From contig CALCKX010000016.1 in assembly GCA_937966115.1 (NCBI GenBank), positions 1 to 40,387 of the forward strand: a stretch of 40,387 bases of DNA, given 5' to 3'. Positions within the stretch are counted from its first letter, which is position 1. Each line of letters opens with the position of its first letter. The position numbers were made by a program, and so were the translations under genes. The stretch is from an uncultured Chloracidobacterium sp. (GTDB lineage: Bacteria > Acidobacteriota > Blastocatellia > Chloracidobacteriales > Chloracidobacteriaceae). This document shows, one piece after another, positions 7,769-16,200 of this stretch. The notes below the pieces were generated by a model. The model worked only from the letters and a program-made list of their open reading frames with translations, had not been told where the DNA came from and ran no database searches.

Positions 7769-8962
7769 ATGCCGGGCTTATCCGCGGCAACCCATGCCCT
7801 AGTGGACTTTCTGGATGCGCGCTATGACCGCTATGCCGTCCGCGGGGCGACGCCCCGCTTGACGGCGAGCGAGCTGGGCGCGCGCCTGGCGGATTTCGCC
7901 GCCCAGGACGCGCGAATCAAGGTGGAAATCGCCGGCAAGTCGGCCGCTGGGCGCCCGATTCATCGCGTGCTATTCGGGCAGGGGCGCCGGCGCGTCCTGA
8001 TGTGGACGCAAATGCATGGCGACGAGCCAACAGCGACCCTGGCCACGCTCGACCTGTTGGCGGCGCTGAGCGCCTTCGACCAGAACGCCGCGCTGGCGAC
8101 CATCCTCAAGGAAACGCAAGCGTGCATCATCCCGATGCTCAACCCGGACGGCGCGGAGGTCTTTCAGCGCCGGACGGCGCAGGGCATTGATCTCAACCGC
8201 GACGCTCGCTGCTTGCGCGCGCCGGAAGCCAGAGTTCTCAAGCGGACGCACGATGACTTTGTCCCGGACTACGCTTTCAACCTGCATGATCAAAACCCGC
8301 GCTACACCGTGGGCGACAGTCGGCGGCTGACGGCGATGGCTTTTCTGGCGCCGGCGCATGACGCTTCGGGCAAGGATAATGTCGCCCGGCGGCGGGCCAA
8401 GCGCTTGGCGGCGGCGCTGGTCAGTCTGCTCGCGCCGCGCATCGCCGGCTACATGGCGCGCTTTGACGATGCCCATGAGCCGCGCAGCTTCGGCGACGCC
8501 ATGCAGGGCTGGGGCACGAGCGTCGTCCTGGTCGAGTCAGGCGCCTGGCGAAATGACCCGGAGAAAGCCTACCTGCGCAAGCTCAACGCCATCCTGCTGC
8601 TTGGCGCGCTGCATGCGATTGCCGGCGACGAGTTCGACGAGCTGGACGCCGCGGCCTATGAAGCGCTGCCCGGCAACACGCGTCACTTCCATGACTTCAT
8701 TTTCGAGGACGCCCAGCTCGACTTCGGCGAGGGCATTCCCTCCATCGTCGCCGACATTGCCGTTGACATTCCGGGTCCGCCGCCGCTGCTCGCGGATGCC
8801 GCTCGCGGGCGCGTGATGGACATTGGCGACCTGCGCGACTACGAGGCCGGCGAGCGATGGTCGCTGGCCGGGCAGCGCGTCAGCGGGGAAGCCCTGCGCA
8901 TCGAGTCGGAAATCGACATCGACGCCCTCCGCTCGCTAGCGCGTCCGGTTGAGCCGTCGTGA
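7769..8962 (+). CDS. M14-family zinc carboxypeptidase-like protein
   Basis: A 397-residue protein with the M14 metallocarboxypeptidase signature. The first two zinc ligands lie in MHGDEPTA (H83, E86), the third in FNLHDQNP (H173), substrate-binding residues in LNPDG and LNRDAR, and the general-base Glu in VLVESGAW. No signal peptide is visible, so a cytoplasmic peptide- or amidated-compound-processing role is more likely than secreted digestion. The C-terminal 100 residues (after RHFHDFIFEDAQ) form an extra domain of unknown role. It follows gltA by 27 bp and converges with the dipeptide epimerase gene; both enzymes act on small peptides, which may be a shared theme (murein-peptide salvage) or coincidence. 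Confidence 0.82.
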   Translation: MPGLSAATHALVDFLDARYDRYAVRGATPRLTASELGARLADFAAQDARIKVEIAGKSAAGRPIHRVLFGQGRRRVLMWTQMHGDEPTATLATLDLLAALSAFDQNAALATILKETQACIIPMLNPDGAEVFQRRTAQGIDLNRDARCLRAPEARVLKRTHDDFVPDYAFNLHDQNPRYTVGDSRRLTAMAFLAPAHDASGKDNVARRRAKRLAAALVSLLAPRIAGYMARFDDAHEPRSFGDAMQGWGTSVVLVESGAWRNDPEKAYLRKLNAILLLGALHAIAGDEFDELDAAAYEALPGNTRHFHDFIFEDAQLDFGEGIPSIVADIAVDIPGPPPLLADAARGRVMDIGDLRDYEAGERWSLAGQRVSGEALRIESEIDIDALRSLARPVEPS

Positions 8963-8981
8963 GACTCGTCGCCGGCGCAAG

Positions 8982-8996
8982 GCTCGTCAGACGAGC
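8982..8996. terminator. Perfect 7-bp inverted repeat between convergent genes
   Basis: GCTCGTC (8982-8988) and GACGAGC (8990-8996) pair with a single central base, overlapping the stop codon of the minus-strand epimerase and lying 20 bp beyond the plus-strand peptidase stop. It is placed where a bidirectional terminator would be, but the one-base loop (the RNA would open at least one pair) and lack of a T-tract leave it uncertain. Confidence 0.3.
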
Positions 8997-10009
8997 GCCT
9001 TTGGCTGGACGCCGATGCCCGGCGCCGGTTGGGGCGTGAGGCGTCCGGCGATAAGCCGCGCGCCCGCGAAGGGATCGTTGGCAATCAGCGCCGCGCCATC
9101 CAGGTCGGCCCAGTCGGCCAGGGGTGAGAGGTGCGCCGCCGCCGACACGGCGCAGGAGGTTTCGGTCATGCAGCCCAGCAGGACCTTCAGGCCCAGCGCC
9201 CGCGCCGTGATCAGCATCCGGTAGGCGACGCGCAGGCCGCCGCACTTCGCCAGCTTGACGTTGACGCCGTGATAGACGCCGCGCGCCGCGACGATATCCG
9301 CCAGTCCGCGGATGGCTTCGTCGCCGATGATGGGCAGGGGGCTGCGCTCGGTCAGCCAGGCGTGGTCGTCGGCGCGGCTCGCCGGGAAGGGCTGCTCGAC
9401 AAACAGGACATTTCGCTCGGCGAGCCAGCCGATGAAGTCGAGCGCCGCTTCGCGGTCGCGCCAGCCCTGGTTGGCATCCACGGAAAGCGGTCGGTCGGTC
9501 GCCTCGCGCGCCGCGGCGACTAGCGCCCGGTCCGTTGGCCCGCCCAGCTTGAGCTTGATGACCTCATACTCGGTCGCTTGCGCGACCTTGCGCCGGATGG
9601 TCTCGGGCGCGCCGAGGCTCACCGTGAGCGACGTTGGCGGCCTGCGCGCCAAGTCCAGGCCCCAGAGCGCGTAAAGCGGCTGCCCGATGATTTTGCCAAA
9701 CAGGTCGTGCAGCGCGATGTCGAGGGCGGCCAGCGCCGGCGGCAGGTCGCCCATCGCGCCCGCGGCGGCCTCCAGGAGTGCGTCCAGGTTGAGCGGGTTG
9801 GCGTCATCCGGCCAGGCGACCCGCTCCAGGGCGCGGCAAACGGCGGCTTGCGTCCAGCCCAGATAGGGCGGCAAGGCGACTTCGCCATAGCCGACGAGTC
9901 CGGCGTGATGCAGCTCCGCGAGGACGGCTGGGGTTGTCGTCCGGCTGCCGCTCGCGAGCGCGAATGGCTCCTTGAGCTCAATGGTGAACGGGCGGATTGC
10001 CAAGCGCAT
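8987..10009 (-). CDS. Dipeptide epimerase (L-Ala-D/L-Glu epimerase-like, enolase superfamily)
   Basis: A 340-residue enolase-superfamily enzyme of the muconate-lactonizing subgroup. The catalytic KxK motif is in EVIKLKLGG (K152, K154), metal ligands are D178 (VDANQGW), E205 (VEQPF) and D230 (GDEAI), and the opposing base is K252 (VNVKLAKCGG). The MTETS strand near the C-terminus also fits dipeptide epimerases, which interconvert L-Ala-D-Glu and L-Ala-L-Glu during murein peptide recycling or act on related dipeptides. Exact dipeptide specificity is not predictable. The gene diverges from the SDR gene across a 157-bp region containing repeats. Confidence 0.85.
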   Translation of the reverse strand: MRLAIRPFTIELKEPFALASGSRTTTPAVLAELHHAGLVGYGEVALPPYLGWTQAAVCRALERVAWPDDANPLNLDALLEAAAGAMGDLPPALAALDIALHDLFGKIIGQPLYALWGLDLARRPPTSLTVSLGAPETIRRKVAQATEYEVIKLKLGGPTDRALVAAAREATDRPLSVDANQGWRDREAALDFIGWLAERNVLFVEQPFPASRADDHAWLTERSPLPIIGDEAIRGLADIVAARGVYHGVNVKLAKCGGLRVAYRMLITARALGLKVLLGCMTETSCAVSAAAHLSPLADWADLDGAALIANDPFAGARLIAGRLTPQPAPGIGVQPKALV

Positions 10010-10093
10010 GAGCGGCGCTATCGCTCCTTGGATTTTTCTTTCGCTTCGCCAGGCCAGGCCGAACGCGGAAACATTGACGATGCCTAGGGGGCA

Positions 10094-10138
10094 TTGGCTA
10101 ACCTAGCGTTGGCTGACCTAGGTCGCGAGCGATTCGCG
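10094..10138. promoter_or_regulatory. Candidate operator repeats in divergent intergenic region
   Basis: TTGGCTAACCTAG (10094-10106) and TTGGCTGACCTAG (10109-10121) are near-identical 13-mers with a 15-bp period. They are followed by TCGCGA (10123-10128) and a second TCGCGA within TTCGCGAA (10131-10138). They lie between the divergent epimerase and SDR genes, 29-73 bp before the SDR start. Tandem plus inverted elements here suggest regulator binding; no regulator gene is adjacent. Confidence 0.35.
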
Positions 10139-10166
10139 AACCATTTTGCTACCATCAATTGGCGAC

Positions 10167-11039
10167 ATGAAACAAACTGCGCTTGTGACTGGGGGCACCG
10201 CCGGCATTGGCAAGGAAACCGTGCGCGGGCTGGCGCGCGCCGGCTTCGCCGTGGTCTTTGTCGGACGCGACCGCCGGAAGTGCGAGCAGGTGGCGGAGGA
10301 GCTGCGCGAAGACGCCAAAAGCGCCGACATCGCCTTTCTGACGGCCGATCTATCGCGCCTCGGCGACATCCGGCGCGTCGCCGCCGAGTTTCGCGCCGCG
10401 CAGCTGCGGCTGGATGTCTTGGTCAACAACGTCGGCGCGATTTTTGACTCGCGCCACGTCACGCCCGACGGCCTCGAGCAGACGTTCGCCCTCAACCACC
10501 TCTCGTATTTTCTGTTGACCAACTTGCTGCTCGACCTGCTCATCGCCAGCGCGCCGGCGCGGGTTGTCAATGTCAGCTCGGCCGCCCACCGCTTCGTCTC
10601 GGGCGTGGATTTCGATGACCTGCAGTTTGAGCGAAAGCCCTACGCCGCGATGAAGGCTTATGGGCAATCAAAGCTGATGAACATTTTATTCAGTCGCGAG
10701 CTGGCGGAGCGCCTCCGCGGCGCGGGCGTGACCTCCAACAGCCTGCATCCCGGCGGCGTGGCCTCGAACTTTGCCGACAACACGACCGGCTGGTTCCGGC
10801 TGACGGCGAGCGCGCTCAAATGGGCGGTTGGCATCTCTCCGGCCCGCGGCGCCGAGACCTCTTTGTATTTGGCGACCTCGCCGGAGGTCGCGGGCGTGAC
10901 CGGAAAATACTTCGAGCGCCGCCGCGAAGCGCCGACCAGCGCCGCCGCCGCTGACGCCGCCGCGCAGAAGCGGCTCTGGCAAGTCAGCGAGGAAGCCGTT
11001 GGGCAAGCCTTTCCCGCGCCCTCAGGAGTCGCATCGTGA
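10167..11039 (+). CDS. Short-chain dehydrogenase/reductase (retinol-dehydrogenase-like)
   Basis: A classical-type SDR of 290 residues from the ATG at 10167 (the TTG at 10146 adds 7 unconserved residues). It shows the NAD(P)-binding TGGTAGIG (residues 8-15), VNNVG, the active-site Ser in NVSSAAHRF, and the YxxxK pair Y165/K169 in AYGQSK. The LHPGGV segment after the active site and the overall shape resemble retinol dehydrogenase/WW-domain oxidoreductase-like SDRs, whose bacterial substrates are mostly unknown. Its TGA overlaps the GTG start of the downstream glycosyltransferase gene, so the two products are probably made together; they may act on a common lipid or glycolipid substrate (inference). 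Confidence 0.85.
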   Translation: MKQTALVTGGTAGIGKETVRGLARAGFAVVFVGRDRRKCEQVAEELREDAKSADIAFLTADLSRLGDIRRVAAEFRAAQLRLDVLVNNVGAIFDSRHVTPDGLEQTFALNHLSYFLLTNLLLDLLIASAPARVVNVSSAAHRFVSGVDFDDLQFERKPYAAMKAYGQSKLMNILFSRELAERLRGAGVTSNSLHPGGVASNFADNTTGWFRLTASALKWAVGISPARGAETSLYLATSPEVAGVTGKYFERRREAPTSAAAADAAAQKRLWQVSEEAVGQAFPAPSGVAS

Positions 11040-12604
11040 TTTTTGACGCGCCACCCGCGCCTTCCGCCGCCCGCCAGCCCGCCGCCGCGCCGACGATCAT
11101 CGGGCGAGCGCTGGCCGTAGCGCTTTTGGGCTGGTGGATTTTACCGTTTCTGGTCTTTTTCGTTGTCGCGGCGCCCGGCGGCATTGGCTTCGAGTTCCAG
11201 CTCGGCCTGACAAGCGGCGCGATGGCGCTGACGTTGGCGGCGCTGGCGGCCACGGCGCTGCGCCTGGCCGCCATGGGCGGCTCGCTCTTTGAAATCCGGC
11301 AGCGCCGGCGGCGGCGTGCCGTGGAAATGGAATGGACGCTGCCCAACTCCGAGCGGATTCGTCCGATTTCGATTGTGATGTGGGTGCGCGGCGGGCGCGA
11401 GCAGGTCGTTGAGACTGTCAACCGGCTACTGGCGCTCGAATATCCGCGCTTCGAGGTCATCGTTGTCAACGATGGCGCGACGGATGGCACGCAGGCCTGC
11501 TTGCAGGAGGCGTTCCTGCTCTACCCGACCTCGCGCATCATTCAGCGAAGCATCCCGATGCGCGCCGAGCCCACGCTCTACGCCTCGTCGCGACAGCCCG
11601 AGCTGACAGTCGTGGCGAAGCCGGAGACTGGGCGGGAGGATTCGCTCAACTGCGGCTTGAATCTGTCGCGCTATCCGCTCATCTGCGTCCTCGACACGCA
11701 GGTGGGGCTTGACCCGGACGCCCTCAGCGAGCTTGCCCGCGGATTCATCGAGAACGTAACCCAGACCATCGCGGTCAGTTGCCTGGCCGAATTCCCCGGC
11801 GACTCCTCGACGCCCAGCGGCTCGGACATTCGTCTCTCCGCCGACGGGATTGCGCCGGCCTATGGCGCGACCCAGCGCCTGGTGAGCGCGGCCGCGCCGG
11901 AGCGCCCGCTTGATGACCTTCAGCGGATTGACCGCGCCGCGCTCTTCCACGCGCAGTGGCTGCTGCGCGCTGGCGTCGGGAATCTGGCGCTCCTGCCAGG
12001 CGTGGTCTCGTTGATCAAGAAAACCGAAATCGTGGCGGCCGGCGGCTATCGCGCCGGGTATGCCGCCGACACGCTGGACCTCTTGCTCAGGGCCTACGCC
12101 GCGCGCAAGAGCGAAGACACGCGGCGCGTGATCTTTCTGCCGGAAATCATCGCTCGCATCCCGCCGCTTCCGTCGCTCGACGCGGCAATGTCCACGCGGG
12201 CGGCCGCCACGCAGGAGGCCTTTAGCGTCATCATCCGGCACTTAGGGCTGACCTTTGGCGGGCAAGGCGACTGGCGCGCGCGGGTGGCCCTGCCGGTTTT
12301 CATCGCGGCTTCGATCTTCGCGCCCATCTGGGAATGGCTCTCGGTCGTCCTGGTCAACGTGGCCGCCATTGCCGGCGGGTTCGCGTTTGATGAGCTAGTG
12401 GCGTTGCTGACGATGTTTGTCGCCATTGGGCTGGCGGACAGCCTAGGCGCGATTCTATGCGATGAGGCGTCTAGTCGCCGCCGTCGCTCGACGGCAGAGA
12501 TTCTGCGCCTTGCCGTGGCCGCCATCAAGCATGCGGTCGGCTTTCGGTGGATGATGGGACTGGCGCACCTGCGGGGCATGCTGGCGTACATTTCGGGACG
12601 CTGA
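11036..12604 (+). CDS. Membrane-bound family 2 glycosyltransferase with atypical catalytic motifs
   Basis: This 522-residue protein has two N-terminal hydrophobic segments (about 22-47 and 55-80), a GT-A/GT2 domain (about 110-400), and C-terminal hydrophobic segments (LPVFIAASIFAPIWEWL, then a second pair). The nucleotide-binding start PISIVMWVRGG and EVIVVNDGATDGT fits GT2 synthases such as PgaC/IcaA or cellulose-synthase-like enzymes. Where these have DxD or DAD, this protein has LICVLDTQVGLDPDAL (D220-T-Q222). No QxxRW motif is visible; the corresponding region reads TRAAATQEAF. It may use altered metal/acceptor chemistry, be non-processive, or be catalytically weak. It is coupled by GTGA overlap to the SDR. 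Confidence 0.78.
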   Translation: MIFDAPPAPSAARQPAAAPTIIGRALAVALLGWWILPFLVFFVVAAPGGIGFEFQLGLTSGAMALTLAALAATALRLAAMGGSLFEIRQRRRRRAVEMEWTLPNSERIRPISIVMWVRGGREQVVETVNRLLALEYPRFEVIVVNDGATDGTQACLQEAFLLYPTSRIIQRSIPMRAEPTLYASSRQPELTVVAKPETGREDSLNCGLNLSRYPLICVLDTQVGLDPDALSELARGFIENVTQTIAVSCLAEFPGDSSTPSGSDIRLSADGIAPAYGATQRLVSAAAPERPLDDLQRIDRAALFHAQWLLRAGVGNLALLPGVVSLIKKTEIVAAGGYRAGYAADTLDLLLRAYAARKSEDTRRVIFLPEIIARIPPLPSLDAAMSTRAAATQEAFSVIIRHLGLTFGGQGDWRARVALPVFIAASIFAPIWEWLSVVLVNVAAIAGGFAFDELVALLTMFVAIGLADSLGAILCDEASSRRRRSTAEILRLAVAAIKHAVGFRWMMGLAHLRGMLAYISGR

Positions 12605-12676
12605 ATCATGAAACGATAAGGATGACCCAGCGCTTCGCCCGAGCAAGCTTCGCATCCGAATCGAGCCGCCTTCCCC

Positions 12677-13309
12677 ATGCGCATTACCGAAATTTTCTTC
12701 AGCATCCAGGGGGAATCCAGTTACGCGGGGCTGCCCTGCGCCTTTGTGCGCACAACCGGCTGCGATCTGCGCTGCACCTGGTGCGATTCCGAATACACGT
12801 TCACCGGCGGGACGCACATGTCGGTCGAGGAAATCGTCGAGCGCGTGCGCGCTTATCCGGCGCGCTTGGTGGAGCTGACCGGCGGCGAGCCGCTGCTTCA
12901 GAAGGACATTCATGAGCTTGGCGGCCGCTTGCTCGAAGAAGGCTACACGGTGCTCATCGAGACCGGCGGGCACCGCGATGTCTCGGCCCTTGACCCGCGC
13001 ATCATCAAGATTCTCGACATCAAGTGTCCGGGGAGCGACATGGTCGAAAAGAACCTGTGGTCGAATCTGGACCACATAACGCGCCGGGATGAAATCAAAT
13101 TCGTGCTCTCCGATCTGGGCGATTACTTCTGGGCGCGCGAAATTCTGCGCATCTATCGGCTGGAGCAGCGGGCCAACGTCCTGTTCTCGACCGTCTTCGG
13201 CGTCGAGCGGCGGCCCTTCGTCGAGCGCATCCTGGCCGACGGCCTGCAGGTTCGCTTTCAGGCGCAGTTGCACAAGCTGATTTGGCCGGCGGAGACGCGC
13301 GGCGTGTGA
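12677..13309 (+). CDS. queE: 7-carboxy-7-deazaguanine synthase QueE
   Basis: A radical SAM enzyme that converts 6-carboxytetrahydropterin to 7-carboxy-7-deazaguanine in the queuosine pathway. The 210-residue length is typical. It begins with ITEIFFSIQGESSYAG, followed by the [4Fe-4S] cluster motif C29-x3-C33-x2-C36 in TTGCDLRCTWCD, the GGEP motif in ELTGGEPLLQ, and IKILDIKCPGS, all diagnostic of QueE. The ATG at 12677 is well placed relative to these motifs. Other queuosine genes (queC, queD, queF) are not in the window. Confidence 0.94.
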   Translation: MRITEIFFSIQGESSYAGLPCAFVRTTGCDLRCTWCDSEYTFTGGTHMSVEEIVERVRAYPARLVELTGGEPLLQKDIHELGGRLLEEGYTVLIETGGHRDVSALDPRIIKILDIKCPGSDMVEKNLWSNLDHITRRDEIKFVLSDLGDYFWAREILRIYRLEQRANVLFSTVFGVERRPFVERILADGLQVRFQAQLHKLIWPAETRGV

Positions 13310-13467
13310 CGCGCCGCGGACCCGCGCCGGCATCCCTGTCGCGCGCGCCGCGGCGCGCCTTGTCGGACCGCCTTGCCGTCTCGCTGATGACGGTGTAGGT
13401 TTTCTTACCTTGACGAGCCGCGCGCCACGCTGCGCGACTGCCATTCCGCCACGGGAGACTAACCATT

Positions 13468-14898
13468 ATGCGTTCATCCACACTCAAGCATTTGGCGCTT
13501 GGCTGCGCGGTCGTCGCGGCCGCCGGCGGAATTGGCGTCATGCGCCGCCTCCCGGCCCCGAAGCCGCGCTGGACCAAATCCTGCCAAGTCAGAGTCGAGT
13601 CGAGTCAGCGCCCTGGCGGCGCTCCGGCGACGGTTGCCGAGCGCCCTGAAAGTTACGGCTTCATCATCAAGTATAAGCAAGCGACCAAGCCGAGCGTCAT
13701 CGCCCAGATGTTGGAGGAGATGAGCGTTCGCAACCCCTACCGCTATCCCCGCCTGCCATCGCTCGCCTTTGGCATGTACCCTGAGCGGGAAGCCGACGCC
13801 ACGGACGCCTTTCTGGAGCGGCTGCGGAAGCATCCGAGCGTGGAGTACGTCGAGCCTAACTACGTGTACAAAATCGGCGACACGCGCCCCAACGACCCCG
13901 ACTTTGCCGAGCAGTGGGGCCATTTCAACGACGGGCAGCCCATCAAGGGCGGCCGGCCGGGGACGCCCGGCGTGGACGCCGCCGTTCTGGCCGCCTGGGA
14001 TGTCACGACGGGCAGCCGCGATGTGGTGGTCGCGGTGATTGACACCGGCGTTGACTATGCGCACGAGGACTTGGCCGACAACATGTGGGTCAACGAGCGC
14101 GAGATCCCCGACAACGGGATTGACGACGACGGCAACGGCATCGTGGATGACTATTACGGCTACAATGCCGTTGGCAACAGCGGCAACCCCATGGATGACA
14201 ACGGCCACGGCACGCACTGCGCGGGCGTCATTGGCGCCAAGGGCGACAATGGCGCGGGGATTGCCGGCGTCAACTGGGACGCCCGCATCATGGCGCTCAA
14301 GTTCCTCGACGCCAACGGGCGCGGCACGCTCAACGACGCGCTGGAGTGCATTGACTACGCGATTGCCATGAAGCAGCGCGGCGTCAATGTGCGCGTCCTG
14401 TCGAATAGCTGGGGCGGCGGCGGTTACTCGCGGGCGCTGGAAGACGCCATCCGCGCGGCCAACGCCAATGACATCCTCTTTGTCGCCGCCGCGGGGAACT
14501 CCAGCACGGATAATGACCGCCTGCCGCACTATCCGGCTTCCTACAATGTGGCCAACGTGCTTTCGGTCGCCGCCCTGGACGCCAATGACCAGTTGGCTCC
14601 ATTTTCCTGCTATGGCAAGAAGACGGTTCACTTGGCAGCGCCGGGCGTGGATGTGTATAGCGCCGTTCCAGCCAGCATTTTCGGGCAGGGCTACAAGCAC
14701 TTTTCAGGCACTTCGATGGCCACGCCCTACGTCGCGGGCGCGGCGGCGCTGGTTTTGGCGCGCGAGCCGGCAATGCCGGTCAAGCGACTCAAGGGGCAGT
14801 TGCTGCGCTCCGTCACGCCGGTCGCCGCGCTTGACGGGCGATTGGCGACGGGCGGACGCCTCAACATTGCGCGGGCGCTGGGCGTTCGCGGCGAGTAG
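13468..14898 (+). CDS. Secreted subtilisin-like serine protease (S8 family)
   Basis: A 476-residue exported protease. A basic N-terminus and hydrophobic stretch (LKHLALGCAVVAAAGGIGV) form a signal peptide or anchor. Residues about 60-135 look like an inhibitory propeptide ending in SVEYVEPNYVYK, then the catalytic domain (about 150-470). The triad is visible: D192 in AVIDTGVDYAHEDL, H247 in GHGTHCAGVIGA and S416 in GTSMATPYVAGA, with oxyanion N344 in AAGNSS. An Asp/Asn-rich insertion (about 214-232, DNGIDDDGNGIVDD) resembles a calcium-binding loop as in thermostable subtilases. The ATG at 13468 was chosen for the signal peptide. It is followed by a strong hairpin. Confidence 0.93.
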   Translation: MRSSTLKHLALGCAVVAAAGGIGVMRRLPAPKPRWTKSCQVRVESSQRPGGAPATVAERPESYGFIIKYKQATKPSVIAQMLEEMSVRNPYRYPRLPSLAFGMYPEREADATDAFLERLRKHPSVEYVEPNYVYKIGDTRPNDPDFAEQWGHFNDGQPIKGGRPGTPGVDAAVLAAWDVTTGSRDVVVAVIDTGVDYAHEDLADNMWVNEREIPDNGIDDDGNGIVDDYYGYNAVGNSGNPMDDNGHGTHCAGVIGAKGDNGAGIAGVNWDARIMALKFLDANGRGTLNDALECIDYAIAMKQRGVNVRVLSNSWGGGGYSRALEDAIRAANANDILFVAAAGNSSTDNDRLPHYPASYNVANVLSVAALDANDQLAPFSCYGKKTVHLAAPGVDVYSAVPASIFGQGYKHFSGTSMATPYVAGAAALVLAREPAMPVKRLKGQLLRSVTPVAALDGRLATGGRLNIARALGVRGE

Positions 14899-14945
14899 CG
14901 GGGCGCGTTAGGTCATCGCCGCCCTTTGCCAGCATTACCGATTCC

Positions 14946-14975
14946 AACGCCCTCGCCAGGCTTGGCGAGGGCGTT
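14946..14975 (+). terminator. Strong stem-loop downstream of the subtilase gene
   Basis: AACGCCCTCGCC (14946-14957) and GGCGAGGGCGTT (14964-14975) form a perfect 12-bp stem with a 6-nt loop, 47 bp after the protease stop. There is no T-tract, so it is a probable transcript-end or RNA-stabilising structure rather than a canonical intrinsic terminator. Confidence 0.6.
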
Positions 14976-15022
14976 GCGCATGGCTGGCTCGTCAGCGCGA
15001 AACCCTCAGCTTTGAACGAGCG

Positions 15023-15655
15023 ATGAATCTGCATCAGCGCACCATTGTGTATGTGACGCGCCCGGCGCTACGCTTGGCGCTGCATCCCTTTTTTCGGATG
15101 TCGTATGTCGGCGTTGAGCACGTGCCCCAGCGCGGCCCGGTGTTGCTGGCGCCAAATCACCAGGCTTACGCCGACCCGTTTTGGATCGGGTTGCCGATTC
15201 GGCGGCCAATCCACTTCATGACGTGGAGTCGCGTTTTCCGCGTCGCCTACCTGCGGCCTTTTCTGCGCTACTTTCAATGCTTTCCCGTTGACCATGACAA
15301 GCCGTTCGACAAAAGCGCGCTCCGCATGACCCAGGATCTCATTCGCGCCGGCCAAGTCGTCATGATTTTTCCCGAAGGCGGGCGGACGCCGCACGGCGAC
15401 TTGCAGGAGTTCAAGGCGGGAGCCTTTCGGATTGCCGTCAAAATGGGCGCGCCCATCGTGCCGGTAACGCTCAACGGCGGGTTCGAGGCCTGGAGCATGC
15501 ATCGCAAGCTGCCGCGCCCGCGCAAGATAACGGTTCACTTCCATCCGCCGATGCATTTCTCGGCTGGCGAGCGAGACCTGAAGGAGGTCGCTGCCGAAGC
15601 GGCCCGCGCCGTGCGCGAGGCAATTGCCAGCAAGTTGCAGCGTTCCAAGCCATGA
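15023..15655 (+). CDS. plsC: 1-acyl-sn-glycerol-3-phosphate acyltransferase (PlsC family)
   Basis: A 210-residue LPLAT-family acyltransferase that acylates lysophosphatidic acid (or a related lysolipid) at the membrane. The catalytic HX4D motif is in LAPNHQAYADPF (H46, D51), and the phosphate-binding block is FPEGGRTPHGDLQEFKAGA, followed by APIVPVTLNG. The size is at the short end for PlsC (about 210-245). The stop overlaps the cdd start as ATGA, indicating coupling. Acyl-acceptor specificity is inferred from the family only. Confidence 0.88.
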   Translation: MNLHQRTIVYVTRPALRLALHPFFRMSYVGVEHVPQRGPVLLAPNHQAYADPFWIGLPIRRPIHFMTWSRVFRVAYLRPFLRYFQCFPVDHDKPFDKSALRMTQDLIRAGQVVMIFPEGGRTPHGDLQEFKAGAFRIAVKMGAPIVPVTLNGGFEAWSMHRKLPRPRKITVHFHPPMHFSAGERDLKEVAAEAARAVREAIASKLQRSKP

Positions 15656-16146
15656 GCGACGCCCAGTCAGTCGAGCCAAGCGCCAACGCCGCCCTGAGCG
15701 ACGCGGCGCTCATCGCCGCGGCGCAAGCGGCGCGCCGTCATGCCTATGCGCCATATTCAAAGTTTTCGGTCGGGGCCGTGGCGCAAACGCGCTCCGGGCG
15801 CTTCTACGCCGGTTGCAACATCGAGAACGCCTCGTTCGGGCTGACAGTCTGCGCCGAGCGCGTGGCGCTCTTCAAGGCGCTTTCCGAGGGCGAGCGCGAG
15901 TTTCAAGCCGTGGTCATCGCGACCGACGCCGCGACGCCGACGCCGCCCTGCGGCGCCTGCCGGCAGGCGCTATGGGAGTTTTGCGGCGATATTCGCATTC
16001 TCAGCGTGGCCAGGCAGGGCGCAGTGGCCGAGTGGTCGCTCGCCGCGCTGCTGCCAGCTGCCTTCGATGATGACCATTTAGCGGCCCGGCGCGGGGAAGG
16101 GCCGTCTGCGCCAATGCCGGCGCCCAGCTCCGGCGCGCCGGCGTAG
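15652..16146 (+). CDS. cdd: Cytidine deaminase
   Basis: Deaminates cytidine/deoxycytidine to uridine/deoxyuridine in pyrimidine salvage. It is a zinc enzyme of 164 residues; the homotetrameric type is usually about 130-140. The hallmarks are AYAPYSKFSVGAV, the zinc ligand and proton shuttle C67-A-E69 in GCNIENASFGLTVCAER, and the second zinc pair C100-x2-C103 in PPCGACRQALWEF. About 15 N-terminal residues and a Pro/Ala-rich C-terminal tail of about 25 residues (after DDDHLAARRGEGP) are extra. ATGA overlap with plsC. Confidence 0.93.
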   Translation: MSDAQSVEPSANAALSDAALIAAAQAARRHAYAPYSKFSVGAVAQTRSGRFYAGCNIENASFGLTVCAERVALFKALSEGEREFQAVVIATDAATPTPPCGACRQALWEFCGDIRILSVARQGAVAEWSLAALLPAAFDDDHLAARRGEGPSAPMPAPSSGAPA

Positions 16147-16200
16147 CGCGCGGGACGGCCGCTCGCAACCGGGAGACGGGCCGACCTCGCGGGAAACCCG

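Noticed and set aside
12455-13444. A 329-residue minus-strand open frame across the glycosyltransferase end and queE.
   Set aside because: Opposite to queE, whose radical SAM and QueE motifs are definite; the antisense product has no motif.
13474-14700. A 408-residue minus-strand open frame opposite the subtilisin gene.
   Set aside because: It is a shadow of the protease gene, whose catalytic triad and start are unambiguous; the antisense translation is low in recognisable motifs.
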